A DNA stretch of 64,000 nucleotides from Streptantibioticus_A sp037034305 (GCA_037034305.1 JBAGJY010000019.1:62001-126000); one strand, 5' to 3'; numbered from the stretch's first letter, positions 17,607-26,851 are shown. Made by a program: numbers and translations. Notes: a model not told the origin generated them from the letters alone.

Positions 17607-20378
17607 ATGGCCCGAGGTGAGGGCCGGCCCTGGGCCGTGTCGGCCCCTGCGTTCCGCGGTCGGCGCCCCTGGGGTCGGCGTGAGCGCGTGAACACCGAGA
17701 ATGACCGGCAGGGCCGGGGTGAGCAGCAGGCGCCGCAGCCGACGCGGCGCCATGTGCTGCTGCGCCCGCTGCGCAGCGTGTCCGGCCAGGTGTTCGTGCT
17801 CCAGGTGCTCATCGTCATCCTGCTGGTGCTGGCCGCCGGAGCGGAGCTGATCCTGCAGGCGCAGCGCGACAGCCAGCGCGAGGCCAGCAACCGCTCGGTG
17901 GCCGTCGCCCAGACCTTCGCGCACTCGCCGGGCATCATCCCGGCCCTGCAGTCACCGAACCCGACGGCGGTCCTGCAACCGCTCACCGAGACCGCCCGGG
18001 TCACGGCGGGGGTCGACTTCATCGTGGTGATGAACACCAAGGGCATCCGCTACACCCACCCCATCCCCAACCGGATCGGCAAGAAGTTCGTCGGCACCAT
18101 CGGACCGGCGCTCGCCGGGCAGACCGTCACCGAGACCATCAAGGGCACCATCGGCCCCCTGGAACAGGCCGTCGTACCGGTCACCGACCACAGCGGCAAG
18201 GTGGTGGGCCTGGTGTCCGCGGGCATCACCATCAGCAAGGTGAGCCGGGCGGTCAACCGCCAGCTGCCCATCTTGTTCGGCGCCGCCGCCGTGGCGCTGG
18301 TGCTGGCCATGGGGGGCACCGCCGCCGTCAGCAGACGGCTGCGCCGCCAGACGCATGGTCTGGAACCGGCCGAGATGACGCGGATGTACGAGCACCACGA
18401 CGCGGTGCTGCACGCGGTGCGCGAGGGCGTGCTCATCGTGGACGGCGACGGTCGGCTGCTGCTGGCCAACGACGAGGCGGCCCGGCTGCTGGAACTGCCC
18501 CCGAACGCCGAGGGCCGCCACGTGGGCGAACTGGGCATCGCCCCCCACATGGCCGAACTGCTGGCCTCCGGCCGGGTCGCCACCGACGAGATGCTGCAGT
18601 CGGGGGACCGCCTGCTGGCGGTCAACAACCGGCCCACCGACCGCAACGGCGGCCCGCCGGGCAGCGTCGCCACCCTGCGCGACTCCACCGAGCTGCGGCT
18701 GCTGTCCGGCCGCGCCGAAGCGGCCCGAAAGCGCCTCAAACTCCTCTACGACGCCGGTGTGGGCATCGGCACCACCCTCGACATCCAGCGCACCGCCCAG
18801 GAACTGGCCCAGGTGGCGGTGCCCCGGTTCGCCGACTTCGTCTCCGTGGACCTGGCCGAGCCCGTGCTGCGCGGCGAGGAGCCGCCGATCGAGGAGTCCA
18901 CGCAGATGGTGCGGGTGGCGCTCGGCGGGGTGCGCAAGAACCATCCCTTCTACTCGGTGGGCAAGACCATCGAGTTCGTCCGCTCCACCCCGCAGGCCCG
19001 CGGCTTCGGCCGGGGGTCCTCGGTGATCGAACCGGACCTGCGGCTCGCCTCCGGGTGGAAGACGCAGGATCCACTGCGCGCCAAGCGGGTGCTGGACTAC
19101 GGGATCCACTCGCTGATCACGGTTCCGCTGAACGCCCGCGGGGTGGTGCTGGGGGTGGCCAGCTTCTGGCGCTCCCGTGACCCGAACCCGTTCGACGAGG
19201 ACGACGTGTCGCTCGCCGAGGAACTCGTCATCCGGGCGGCGGTGTCCATCGACAACGCCCGCCGCTACACCCGAGAGCACAAGATGGCGGTGACGCTGCA
19301 ACACAGCCTGCTGCCGCGCGGCGTGCCCGAGCAGAGCGCCGTCGACGTGGCGTACCGCTACCTGCCCGCGCAGGAGGGGGTCGGCGGGGACTGGTTCGAC
19401 GTCATCCCGCTACCGGGCAGCCGGGTGGCGCTGGTCGTCGGCGACGTGGTCGGCCACGGTCTGCACGCCTCGGCCACGATGGGACGGCTGCGCACGGCGG
19501 TGCACAACTTCACCACGCTGGACCTGCCGCCCGACGAACTCCTCGGCCACCTTGACGAGTTGGTCACCCGGATCGACCGGGAGGAGACCAGCCGGGGCGG
19601 CGAGGGCGCCATCACCGGGGCCACCTGTCTGTACGCGATCTACGACCCGGTCTCCGGCTACTGCACGATGTCCCGCGCGGGCCACGTACTGCCCGCGCTG
19701 GTCGGGCCCGACGGCACGGTGCGCTTCCCCGACCTGCCCGCCGGTCCGCCGCTCGGCCTGGGCGGTCTGCCGTTCCAGAACGCGCAACTGCGGCTGGAAC
19801 CCGGCAGCCAGCTGGTGATGTACACCGACGGGCTGGTCGACGAGCGCGACCGGGACATCGACGTCGGGCTCGACATGCTGACCAACGCCCTCAGCCATGT
19901 CGACCGGCCCGCCGAGGAGACCTGCGACGCGGTGCTCAACGCGCTGCTGCCCGTCCGGCAGAGCGACGACATCGTGCTCCTTGTGGCCCGCCCCCAGTTC
20001 CTGCGCGCCGATCAGATCGCCGAGTGGGACGTGCCGTTCGACCCCGCGGCGGTGGCCGGGGTACGCGCCCAGGTCACCGAGCAGCTGAACGACTGGGGAC
20101 TGGTCGAGGCGGTGTTCACCACCGAACTGGTGCTCAGCGAGCTGATCACCAACGCCATCCGCTACGCCACCAGCCCGATCCGGGTCCGGTTGATCCGCGA
20201 CCGAACCCTGATCTGCGAGGTCTCCGACGCCAGCAGCACCTCCCCGCACCTGCGCTACGCCGCCACCACGGACGAGGGCGGTCGCGGGCTGTTCCTGGTC
20301 GCCCAGCTCGCCGATCGCTGGGGCACCCGCTACACCAGCGAGGGCAAGGTCATCTGGGCCGAACTGCCGCTCGCCTGA
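17607..20378 (+). CDS. Membrane-anchored SpoIIE-type phosphatase with Cache, PAS, GAF and ATPase domains
   Basis: A 923-residue protein. Order: membrane helix (about 60-83), extracytoplasmic single-Cache sensor (84-218), helix (220-242), PAS (258-365), GAF (375-560), PP2C/SpoIIE phosphatase (575-790, with GGDWFDV and GDVVGHG metal sites) and a C-terminal RsbW-like HATPase (800-920, ELITNAIRYA). Such Streptomyces proteins dephosphorylate STAS anti-anti-sigma factors in response to signals. The fused ATPase could add anti-sigma kinase activity. No partner anti-sigma gene is adjacent. The start ATG has a close AGGGG. A GTG 27 codons later is an alternative. Confidence 0.88.
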   Translation: MARGEGRPWAVSAPAFRGRRPWGRRERVNTENDRQGRGEQQAPQPTRRHVLLRPLRSVSGQVFVLQVLIVILLVLAAGAELILQAQRDSQREASNRSVAVAQTFAHSPGIIPALQSPNPTAVLQPLTETARVTAGVDFIVVMNTKGIRYTHPIPNRIGKKFVGTIGPALAGQTVTETIKGTIGPLEQAVVPVTDHSGKVVGLVSAGITISKVSRAVNRQLPILFGAAAVALVLAMGGTAAVSRRLRRQTHGLEPAEMTRMYEHHDAVLHAVREGVLIVDGDGRLLLANDEAARLLELPPNAEGRHVGELGIAPHMAELLASGRVATDEMLQSGDRLLAVNNRPTDRNGGPPGSVATLRDSTELRLLSGRAEAARKRLKLLYDAGVGIGTTLDIQRTAQELAQVAVPRFADFVSVDLAEPVLRGEEPPIEESTQMVRVALGGVRKNHPFYSVGKTIEFVRSTPQARGFGRGSSVIEPDLRLASGWKTQDPLRAKRVLDYGIHSLITVPLNARGVVLGVASFWRSRDPNPFDEDDVSLAEELVIRAAVSIDNARRYTREHKMAVTLQHSLLPRGVPEQSAVDVAYRYLPAQEGVGGDWFDVIPLPGSRVALVVGDVVGHGLHASATMGRLRTAVHNFTTLDLPPDELLGHLDELVTRIDREETSRGGEGAITGATCLYAIYDPVSGYCTMSRAGHVLPALVGPDGTVRFPDLPAGPPLGLGGLPFQNAQLRLEPGSQLVMYTDGLVDERDRDIDVGLDMLTNALSHVDRPAEETCDAVLNALLPVRQSDDIVLLVARPQFLRADQIAEWDVPFDPAAVAGVRAQVTEQLNDWGLVEAVFTTELVLSELITNAIRYATSPIRVRLIRDRTLICEVSDASSTSPHLRYAATTDEGGRGLFLVAQLADRWGTRYTSEGKVIWAELPLA

Positions 20379-20388
20379 ACAGACCGGG

Positions 20389-20403
20389 CGAAGCCGCGCT
20401 TCG
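20389..20403 (+). terminator. Hairpin after the SpoIIE-type gene
   Basis: CGAAGC and GCTTCG arms around a 3-nt loop, 10 nt past the stop codon. No T tract. Confidence 0.45.
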
Positions 20404-20423
20404 GCAGCGCCCTGAAGTGGCGC

Positions 20424-20455
20424 GGGGAACCGCGCGACCAGCCACAACGGCGCCG
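20424..20455. repeat. Dispersed intergenic repeat, copy 1
   Basis: A 32-bp sequence starting GGGGAACCGCGCGACCAGCC, identical to 38956-38987 in the same orientation. Near-identity continues about 20 bp further to a shared CACATCGCC. It resembles the short intergenic repeat scattered through Streptomyces genomes (GGGGAACTGCGCGACCAGCC type). Confidence 0.75.
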
Positions 20456-20687
20456 CGGACTACGGCGGCACATCGCCGCGCTCCCGGCGCGGCCCCCGGC
20501 GCGCGGAGTGGCCATCCGCCGGGCCGTCGGGTCAAGCGCTGGGAAAGAAATCCAGCCGCCCGTCGGGTAATTGAACCGGAACCACTCGGCCCACGTGTTG
20601 TTACCGTCATCCGCGCCTCGGCAAGATCGGTAATCCGACGGGGAGTTCGTCCGGCGCGGCGAAAGAAGTGTGGAGGAGAGTGACGCC

Positions 20688-21359
20688 GTGCGCATTTCTC
20701 ACCTGGCGGTCCTGACAACGGCCGGAGCAGCCCTGGCGGTCGGTGCAGCGCCCGCGTTCGCAGGTGTTGGTACAGGACAGATCACCGCCTCACCGACAAC
20801 GGTCAGCGTCGGTCAGACGGTGCGTGTCATGGGGACCTGCCCCAATAACGGCAGCGCATTGAAGTGGGTGGGTTCATCCGCGTTCTCCTCGAGGATGAAC
20901 GACCCCTACACAGCCATGACCGGTTCCGGCGGTTCGGCGACCATGACGTCCACCAACCCGATGAATTGGTCGGGTTGGGCGAAGATATCCCAGCACGCCA
21001 GGCCGGGGACGGCCACCATCAACGCGTGGTGCGGCGGAGTCAAGGTCACCACGCGGATCGTGGTCGTGGTGGCGGGCACCGGCGGCATGAAGCCGACCCC
21101 CAGGCCGAGTTCGACGATGCCCATGCCGCGCCCGAGCATGTCCGCCTCGCAACCGGCGTCCGGCACCATGCCGATGCCCTCGTCGTCGATGTCCAGCGGG
21201 TCCGGACAGATCGGCACCATGCCCAGCGGCGCGCCCAACACCGGCGCGGCCTCCTCCGGGCTCCCGGGCTATGCGACCGCGGGCGTGGTGGGCGGCCTGC
21301 TGCTCGGCGCCGGCGGTGCCGGCCTGGCACTTCGCCGTCGGGCCAGGGCAGGCCGTTGA
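20688..21359 (+). CDS. Secreted cell-wall protein with APNTG sorting signal (sortase substrate)
   Basis: A 223-residue protein with a signal peptide (to about residue 26, APAFAG) and an Ig-like or unknown extracellular domain. A Pro/Met/Ser-rich linker follows (PMPRPSMSASQ...). The end is a sorting signal: APNTG at 182-186, a hydrophobic segment (TAGVVGGLLLGAGGAGLAL), then RRRARAGR. The pentapeptide has Ala instead of Leu at position 1 of LPXTG. GTG 20688 has a GGAGGAG site upstream. The sortase gene overlaps its stop (TTGA), so the pair is almost certainly enzyme and substrate. Confidence 0.82.
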   Translation: MRISHLAVLTTAGAALAVGAAPAFAGVGTGQITASPTTVSVGQTVRVMGTCPNNGSALKWVGSSAFSSRMNDPYTAMTGSGGSATMTSTNPMNWSGWAKISQHARPGTATINAWCGGVKVTTRIVVVVAGTGGMKPTPRPSSTMPMPRPSMSASQPASGTMPMPSSSMSSGSGQIGTMPSGAPNTGAASSGLPGYATAGVVGGLLLGAGGAGLALRRRARAGR

Positions 21360-22060
21360 GTCGGCACGCCGCTTGGGACAGCGCGCCGCGGCGCCGCCGC
21401 GGGGGCCGCTTGGGCACCGCCGTGGCGGCGGTGGCGGCGCTGGCCGGGGTGGTCGGGCTGGGGTTCGGCTACGCGGACTGGCGGGCCTCCTCGCGGCCGC
21501 CCGCCGCGCTGGCCGCCCCCGGCGGCACCGCCCCGGCCGGTGCGGCCCCCGGCCCGTCGGCCAAGCCGTCCAGCGGCCTGACCATGGCCAGATCGGTTCC
21601 GGTGCGTCTGGACATCCCGGCGATCGGGGTGCACACGCCCCTGATGCGATTGGGACTGAATTCGGACCGAACCGTTCAGGTTCCGCCGATCGAAAGTAAC
21701 TCGCCGGCCGGTTGGTATCAGTTGTCGCCCACCCCCGGGCAACTCGGCCCTTCCGTCATACTCGGCCACGTGACCCTTGGTAACTTCGGCGCCGGCGTCT
21801 TCTTCCGACTCGCCGCACTGCACACCGGTGACAAGGTGTCGGTGTCCAGGGCGGACGGCAGTGTCGCCGTTTTCTCGGTGGACCAGACCGCCGAATACCC
21901 CAAGGAGAAGTTCCCCAGTCAAGCGGTGTACGGAAACATCGACCACGCCGGCCTCCGGCTCATTACCTGCGGTGGTCCGAAGAACCCCACGACCCATGCC
22001 TATCCGGACAATGTCGTGGTCTTCGCGTCACTGGTATCGGCCACGTCGGCAACGGCCTGA
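21356..22060 (+). CDS. Class F-like sortase
   Basis: A 234-residue membrane-anchored sortase with an N-terminal helix (GTAVAAVAALAGVVGLGFGY) and catalytic region VILGHVTLG (His) and LRLITCGG (Cys). At the place where many class F sortases read Y-R-D-N-V, this one reads Y-P-D-N-V, so the catalytic arginine may be placed elsewhere or missing. The TTG start overlaps the substrate gene's stop, with AGGGCAGG upstream. It should attach the preceding protein to the peptidoglycan or to another acceptor. Confidence 0.85.
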   Translation: MSRHAAWDSAPRRRRGGRLGTAVAAVAALAGVVGLGFGYADWRASSRPPAALAAPGGTAPAGAAPGPSAKPSSGLTMARSVPVRLDIPAIGVHTPLMRLGLNSDRTVQVPPIESNSPAGWYQLSPTPGQLGPSVILGHVTLGNFGAGVFFRLAALHTGDKVSVSRADGSVAVFSVDQTAEYPKEKFPSQAVYGNIDHAGLRLITCGGPKNPTTHAYPDNVVVFASLVSATSATA

Positions 22061-22220
22061 CCGGAATTCCGCGGCAGGCTGGGAGATAGGAGTGAACAAG
22101 TGTCCATGCGCGCAGCGGATGGCTACGCCCGCATAACCAGTCCGGTAACCACAAGCGGAGGCGGTGCCGCGTTCACCGCGCCCTCCGCGACCGAGCCCCG
22201 CGGATGACGCGGGGGGATGG

Positions 22221-22754
22221 ATGGGTTCTCGGACCGCGGACGACGAGACCTTGCGAACGCTGTACGACACGTACGCGGGTTCGCTGCTTAGATACGTACT
22301 CCGGCTGACCAGTGGTGACCGGCAGCGTGCGGAGGACGTGGTGCAGGAGACCATGCTCCGGGCCTGGCGCAGCTCCGGCGCGCTGGACCCGGAGCGCGGG
22401 TCGACCCGGGGCTGGCTGTTCACCGTGGCCCGCAACCTGGTCATCGACCAGGAGCGGATGCGCCGGGCCCGCCCCACCGAGGTCGGCGACGAGTCGCTGG
22501 TGCTGCAACCCTCGTCAACTCCCGGCCCGGACGAGGCGTTCGCCCGCACCCTGCTGTCCTGGCAGCTTGCCGAGGCGCTGTCCGGGCTGAGCCCGGCGCA
22601 CCGTGCCGTGCTGCTGGAGCTGTACTACCGGGAGCGCTCGGTCGCGGAGGCGGCCGAGGCGCTCGGCATCGCACCGGGCACGGTCAAGTCACGGGCCTAC
22701 TACGCGGTTCGCGCGTTGCGCGTCGAATGTGAGGAGCGAGGGTTGAGCCGATGA
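22221..22754 (+). CDS. ECF sigma factor
   Basis: A 177-residue sigma-70 family ECF protein. Region 2 is YDTYAGSLLRYVLRLTSGDRQRAEDVVQETMLRAWR and region 4 is LSPAHRAVLLELYYRERSVAEAAEALGIAPGTVKSR, each given here as the span at about residues 13-48 and 118-153. The ATG follows GGGGGGA. The anti-sigma gene overlaps its stop by 4 nt (ATGA), the standard arrangement. Targets unknown; the sortase pair 160 bp upstream is a candidate. Confidence 0.9.
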   Translation: MGSRTADDETLRTLYDTYAGSLLRYVLRLTSGDRQRAEDVVQETMLRAWRSSGALDPERGSTRGWLFTVARNLVIDQERMRRARPTEVGDESLVLQPSSTPGPDEAFARTLLSWQLAEALSGLSPAHRAVLLELYYRERSVAEAAEALGIAPGTVKSRAYYAVRALRVECEERGLSR

Positions 22755-23437
22755 CGTTCTCCGGAACACATGAGGAGTGCGAGCCGGTTCGGCTCTCGCT
22801 CGGCGCCTACGTGCTGGGTGCGCTGACCGCGGGCGAGTCGTTCGATGTGCGCCAGCATCTGGCGGCCTGCCCCGAGTGCCGCGAGGAGCACGACGAGTTG
22901 GCCGCGGTGCCCGCGCTGCTCGCCCTGGTGTCGAAGGCCGAGGCCGAGGCGGTGTGTGCCGCCTCGGCCCCGGCCGCCCCGGCCACCGGTCAGTGCGCCC
23001 CGCTCGTCAGGCTGAGACGGCACGGGCGGCCCCGCCGCGGTCGGCGCGGCCGGATGGCCGTGGCGGTGGCGGGTGCGGCGGTACTGGCCGCGGTGGCCAC
23101 CACCTGGACGCTGAGCACCGGCGGCGGTGGGCACGGCGCGCCCGCGCACGTCGCGTCGGCCACCGACAACGCCACCGGCGTGGGCGCGTCCGTTTCCGTC
23201 CAACCGGTTGCCTGGGGCAGCCGGTTGACCCTCGACCTGCACAACGCGCCACCGGGCAGCAGCTGTTCGCTGGTCACCATCGGACGGCACGGCGAACGCC
23301 AGGTCGCGGCGAGTTGGACCGCGAAGTCCCGCGGCAACCTCACCATCCCCGGCGCCACCGCCATGCAGCCCGGCGACATCAGCCGATTCGACGTGGAGAC
23401 CTTCGACGGCCACCGGCTGGTCTCCGTACCGGAATAG
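22751..23437 (+). CDS. Zinc-binding anti-sigma factor (membrane)
   Basis: A 228-residue protein. The N-terminal zinc anti-sigma (ZAS) motif HLAACPEC (H-x3-C-x2-C) is near residue 34. A membrane helix (AVAVAGAAVLAAVATTW) follows near residue 100, then an RskA-like extracytoplasmic domain. It should sequester the sigma factor encoded just upstream and perhaps the similar one encoded convergently at 23453. It is separated from that gene by 15 bp. Confidence 0.88.
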   Translation: MTFSGTHEECEPVRLSLGAYVLGALTAGESFDVRQHLAACPECREEHDELAAVPALLALVSKAEAEAVCAASAPAAPATGQCAPLVRLRRHGRPRRGRRGRMAVAVAGAAVLAAVATTWTLSTGGGGHGAPAHVASATDNATGVGASVSVQPVAWGSRLTLDLHNAPPGSSCSLVTIGRHGERQVAASWTAKSRGNLTIPGATAMQPGDISRFDVETFDGHRLVSVPE

Positions 23438-23452
23438 CACTGTCCGCAGCGG

Positions 23453-24007
23453 CTATCCGGGGACGCCCACGCCCCGTTCCTCCAGCGTGCGCCTGAGCGC
23501 CCGCAGCCCGTAGTAGATCCGCGACTTCACGGTGCCGTTGGGGATGCCCAGCACCGCCGCGGCCTGCTGGATGGTGCGCCCCGCGAGGTAGGACTCCACG
23601 ATGGCCTCGCGGTGCGCCGGGGAAAGGGTGGCCAGCGCCTCCGACAGGGTCATGGCGGACAGCGCCCGGTCGAACTCGTCCGGCCCCGGCAGCAGTTCGA
23701 GCGCGGTGTCGCCCATCTCCTGCGGCCTGGACCGGCGGCTGCGGTAGTCGTCTATCACGATGCGCCGGGCCACCGTCGACAGCCAGGGCCGGGCGCTGCG
23801 CGCCGGGTCGGTGAGCTGCGGGGCGTGCCGCCAGGCCCGCAGCAGGGTCTCCTGGACGACGTCCTCCGCCCAGTACCGGTCACCGCCGGTCAGTGTCATC
23901 ACATAGCTGAGCAGTGCCGAGGCGTGCTCCCGGTAGAGCCGCCGGACCAACTCGGAATCCGCTTTGGGAGCTTGCGAACGTTTGGACCGTCTGCGTTGGA
24001 TCAGCAT
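23453..24007 (-). CDS. Second ECF sigma factor, related to the first
   Basis: A 184-residue ECF sigma factor with the same core as the one at 22221: LYREHASALLSYVMTLTGGD, WAEDVVQETLLRAWRH and, in region 4, LSPAHREAIVESYLAGRT and IPNGTVKSRIYYGLRALR. No anti-sigma gene of its own is seen. It converges on the anti-sigma gene of the first. This suggests a local duplication with shared or cross control. Confidence 0.9.
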   Translation of the reverse strand: MLIQRRRSKRSQAPKADSELVRRLYREHASALLSYVMTLTGGDRYWAEDVVQETLLRAWRHAPQLTDPARSARPWLSTVARRIVIDDYRSRRSRPQEMGDTALELLPGPDEFDRALSAMTLSEALATLSPAHREAIVESYLAGRTIQQAAAVLGIPNGTVKSRIYYGLRALRRTLEERGVGVPG

Positions 24008-24791
24008 GGATCAGTACTCACCCGCCCATCCCAGGACGTCACCGCAGGTCAACCTGACCGTCGCATTTATCGGGACGTAATGTGGGTGTGGCCGATTTCG
24101 GCCGCCTCGCGGCGAGGCCGTCCCTGTGAATTCGGGGACGTCTTCGTTGAAAGGGAGACGAAGTAAGGCGGCAGTGTTATGGGCCGCCGGGAACGATCCG
24201 TACGCCGAACCCGCGGTGGCACCGCGGCGCTGGTGGGGGGACATGGCAACACGCTCCTCGACGTGACGGTCAGGGGCAGTGCGGCTGCCGCGACGTGCCA
24301 GTGGGGGTGGCCCGCCGCCTGCATGGCGTGCGCAGTGCGTGCATGGAAGACGGCCCGGTGGGGCATCCTCAGGTTGGCGATCACAGGGTGCTGAGATCGG
24401 AATTGGAAAACCCTGACGGGACCTCCAAGGTCAACTGCCCCGTCACTACGGGGCAGTTACCCCGGAGTACCGCGAAGATTAACCACAAGCCCCAGTACAT
24501 ATCAATGGGATGACGGCCGGTCTGGCCTGCCGAATCGCCGCAAGGGGTTACCCGGCGTCCTGGAGAAATTCGGGATGATGCCGCACGATTCTCCCCGCCG
24601 CTCGTCGGAAAGTCCGTGCCAAACGGCAAAGAGACAGTAAACGGAATGTGTCCTGGTGAACCGGCGCCGCCGTCCGGCCGTACTGAACGGTCACACGGCA
24701 CCGTCCCCCGCGCCCGCCTCCCCCGGGCCGGGGCCGGTGCTGTGTGTACCGGGGAGCCGAACGGGACCGGATCCAACGGAAAGGTCGAGCG
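24008..24791. other. Intergenic stretch, 784 bp
   Basis: I see no convincing gene; the short open frames lack ribosome sites and codon bias. It includes AT-richer leader sequence for the minus-strand sigma gene, a perfect hairpin at 24433-24458 and the leader of the DUF485 gene. A small RNA or long leader is possible. Confidence 0.5.
24433..24458. other. Perfect 11-bp hairpin, AACTGCCCCGT stem
   Basis: AACTGCCCCGT, loop CACT, ACGGGGCAGTT. It stands alone, about 335 bp before the DUF485 gene and about 425 bp from the sigma gene. It could be a small-RNA terminator, an attenuator or a regulator site. Confidence 0.5.
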
Positions 24792-25166
24792 ATGACCAGT
24801 CTGGACGTACTTCAGGCACTGCGCCCGCACGGGCACGGACGGCACCGCGCGGCCGAACACAGAACCCCGGCCGCTCTCCGCAACGCCGCCCCGCAGGCGA
24901 CGACTTGGCTGCACCAGGTCTACCGCTGGCTCGGACGGGCGCCGAGCATGGCCGCACTCGGCGCCTTCCTGCTGTACGTCCTGCTCTCCTCGTTCCTGGG
25001 CGAGTTGATGAGCCTGCCGGTGCCCGGCCTGGGCAACGTCGGTGTGCTGCTGGGCCTTTCGCAGTTCGCCGCCGTCTTCGCCTTCGCCGCCCATGACCTG
25101 CGCACCGACTGCCGTGGCGATCCCGCGGTCGGCGAACTCGGCGAGCCCGTGGAGTCCTACCGATGA
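24792..25166 (+). CDS. DUF485 membrane protein, symporter partner
   Basis: A 124-residue protein with two membrane helices (AALGAFLLYVLLSSFLGELM; VGVLLGLSQFAAVFAFAAHD). It is of the YjcH/DUF485 type, found upstream of acetate/pyruvate-type sodium symporters. The ATG at 24792 is preceded by GGAAAGG. It overlaps the symporter gene by 4 nt (ATGA). Its biochemical role is not established. Confidence 0.8.
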   Translation: MTSLDVLQALRPHGHGRHRAAEHRTPAALRNAAPQATTWLHQVYRWLGRAPSMAALGAFLLYVLLSSFLGELMSLPVPGLGNVGVLLGLSQFAAVFAFAAHDLRTDCRGDPAVGELGEPVESYR

Positions 25167-26851
25167 CGGCCTCCGGTTCGGCGCAGACCGCGGCCCTGAT
25201 CATGTTCTCGGTGCTGGCCACGCTCGCCATGCTGCTGTGCATCCTGGCCGGTTCGGAACCCGACGACCTGGCCGACTTCTACACCGGCTACCGCACCCTG
25301 ACCCCGCTGCGCAACGGCCTGGCCGTCGCGGGCGACTACGTCTCGGCGGCCACCGTGCTGAGCACCTCCGGAGTCATCGCGCTCAGCGGCTACGACGGGG
25401 TGGTCCTGGTGCTGAGCACCGTGCTGTCCCTGCTGTTGCTGATGCGGCTGCTCGCCGAACCACTGCGCACCGCGGGCCGGTTCACCATGGGCGACGTACT
25501 CGCCCGGCGGATGCCCGGTCGCGCGGTGCGCGGCGCCGCCTGCGCGGTCACCCTCGCCGCCTCACTGCCCTTCCTGCTGGTCCAACTCTCGGTCGCCGGA
25601 TCGCTGTTGACGTTCATCCTGGGCATCTCGGTGGACGGTGCGAAGGCGGGCTGCATCTGTGTGGTGGGCGCCTTGATGATCGGCTATGCCGCGATGGGCG
25701 GGATGAAGGGCACCGCGCTGGTGCAGATCATCAAGATGGTGATGCTCTTCGGCGCCAGCCTGGCCGTCACCTTGCTGGTGCTCAGCCGGTTCGACTGGAA
25801 CCCCGACGCCCTGCTGTCCGCCGCCCGGCAGGGCAGCGGCGCGGGGGAGGCGTATCTGCGCCAGGGTCTGGAGTTCGGCCGCGACACCCGCGGCCGACTC
25901 GACTTCCTCAGCGTCCAGCTCAGCGTGGTCCTCGGCGCTGCCTGCCTGCCCCATGTGATCATGCGGATGAACGGCGGGCTGAGCGCGTCCGCGGTCCGCC
26001 GCTCGATGTCCTGGGCGGTCGGGTCGACCGTGGTCATCGGGCTGTTCGTCGCCGTGATGGGCACCGCCGCGGCGGCGCTGGTCGGCCACCGGATGATCGT
26101 CGCCAACGATCCGCAGGGCAGCACCTCGCTGCTGCTGCTCTCCAGCGCGCTGGGCATGGACTACTCCTCGCTCGGTGAGGCCGTGCTGTTCGCCTCCATC
26201 GGCGGGGCGATCTTCATGACCCTGCTGGCGTCGGTCGCCGGACTGACCCTGGCCGCGGCCACCTCGGTGGCGCACGACCTGTACTCCGGCGTACTGCGCC
26301 GTGAACAGGCCACCGAGCGCGGCGAGCTGGGAGTGGCCCGCTGGACGATCCTGGGCATCGGCCTGGTGGCGATCGTGCTCGCCGCACTCGTACGCGACTG
26401 GAACCTGCAGGTGCTCATCGCCACCGCGTTCTGCGTCGGCGCCTCGGCGGTCGCCCCCGCGCTGCTGTACAGCCTGTTCTGGAGCGGCTACACCCGTACC
26501 GGACTGCTGTGCACGCTCTTCGGCGGTACGGCGTGCGTGCTGCTGCTGATGACCTTCTCCAGCGCCGTGTCCGGCGCGCCCGACGCGCTCTTCCCGCACC
26601 AGGACTTCCACTGGTTCCCGCTGCGGACCACCGGGATCGTCTCGGTTCCGGTCGGGTTCCTCAGCGGCTGGATCGGCAGCCGCCTGGGGGAGCGGGAAGT
26701 GGTCAACGCGCCGAGGCCACGGCTACCCGTTGATGACGGTCACCGACCTCAGCCTGCCCTCCTGGAGGAGTTGCCACATGTGCCGCCGCCGCGGCTTGCC
26801 GCTGGTGGTCCGCTTGAGCAGGCCGCGCCGCCCGGCGACCAGCGTCAGTGA
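25163..26851 (+). CDS. Sodium:solute symporter (acetate/pyruvate ActP-like)
   Basis: A 562-residue SSS-family transporter with about 13 hydrophobic segments and family stretches such as DFYTGYRTLTPLRNGLAVAG and GDYVSAATVLSTSG. The natural end of the family is near RLGEREVVNAP. The last 45 or so residues are Pro-rich, fit no helix and run over the antisense strand of the acyl-AMP ligase gene (129 bp overlap). The original stop was probably lost when the downstream cluster was joined here. Confidence 0.85.
   Translation: MTASGSAQTAALIMFSVLATLAMLLCILAGSEPDDLADFYTGYRTLTPLRNGLAVAGDYVSAATVLSTSGVIALSGYDGVVLVLSTVLSLLLLMRLLAEPLRTAGRFTMGDVLARRMPGRAVRGAACAVTLAASLPFLLVQLSVAGSLLTFILGISVDGAKAGCICVVGALMIGYAAMGGMKGTALVQIIKMVMLFGASLAVTLLVLSRFDWNPDALLSAARQGSGAGEAYLRQGLEFGRDTRGRLDFLSVQLSVVLGAACLPHVIMRMNGGLSASAVRRSMSWAVGSTVVIGLFVAVMGTAAAALVGHRMIVANDPQGSTSLLLLSSALGMDYSSLGEAVLFASIGGAIFMTLLASVAGLTLAAATSVAHDLYSGVLRREQATERGELGVARWTILGIGLVAIVLAALVRDWNLQVLIATAFCVGASAVAPALLYSLFWSGYTRTGLLCTLFGGTACVLLLMTFSSAVSGAPDALFPHQDFHWFPLRTTGIVSVPVGFLSGWIGSRLGEREVVNAPRPRLPVDDGHRPQPALLEELPHVPPPRLAAGGPLEQAAPPGDQRQ

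Larger units (their letters stand above)
20379..20687. other. Intergenic stretch, 309 bp
   Basis: No gene is seen. It holds the hairpin at 20389-20403, one copy of a dispersed repeat (20424-20455) and the leader of the sortase-substrate gene. A possible ECF-type promoter (TGAACC, 16 bp, CGTGTT) precedes that gene. This reading is weak. Confidence 0.5.

Noticed and set aside
24179..24394. Possible 71-residue gene in the 784-bp gap
   Set aside because: No ribosome site, no family, poor third-position GC pattern; not supported.
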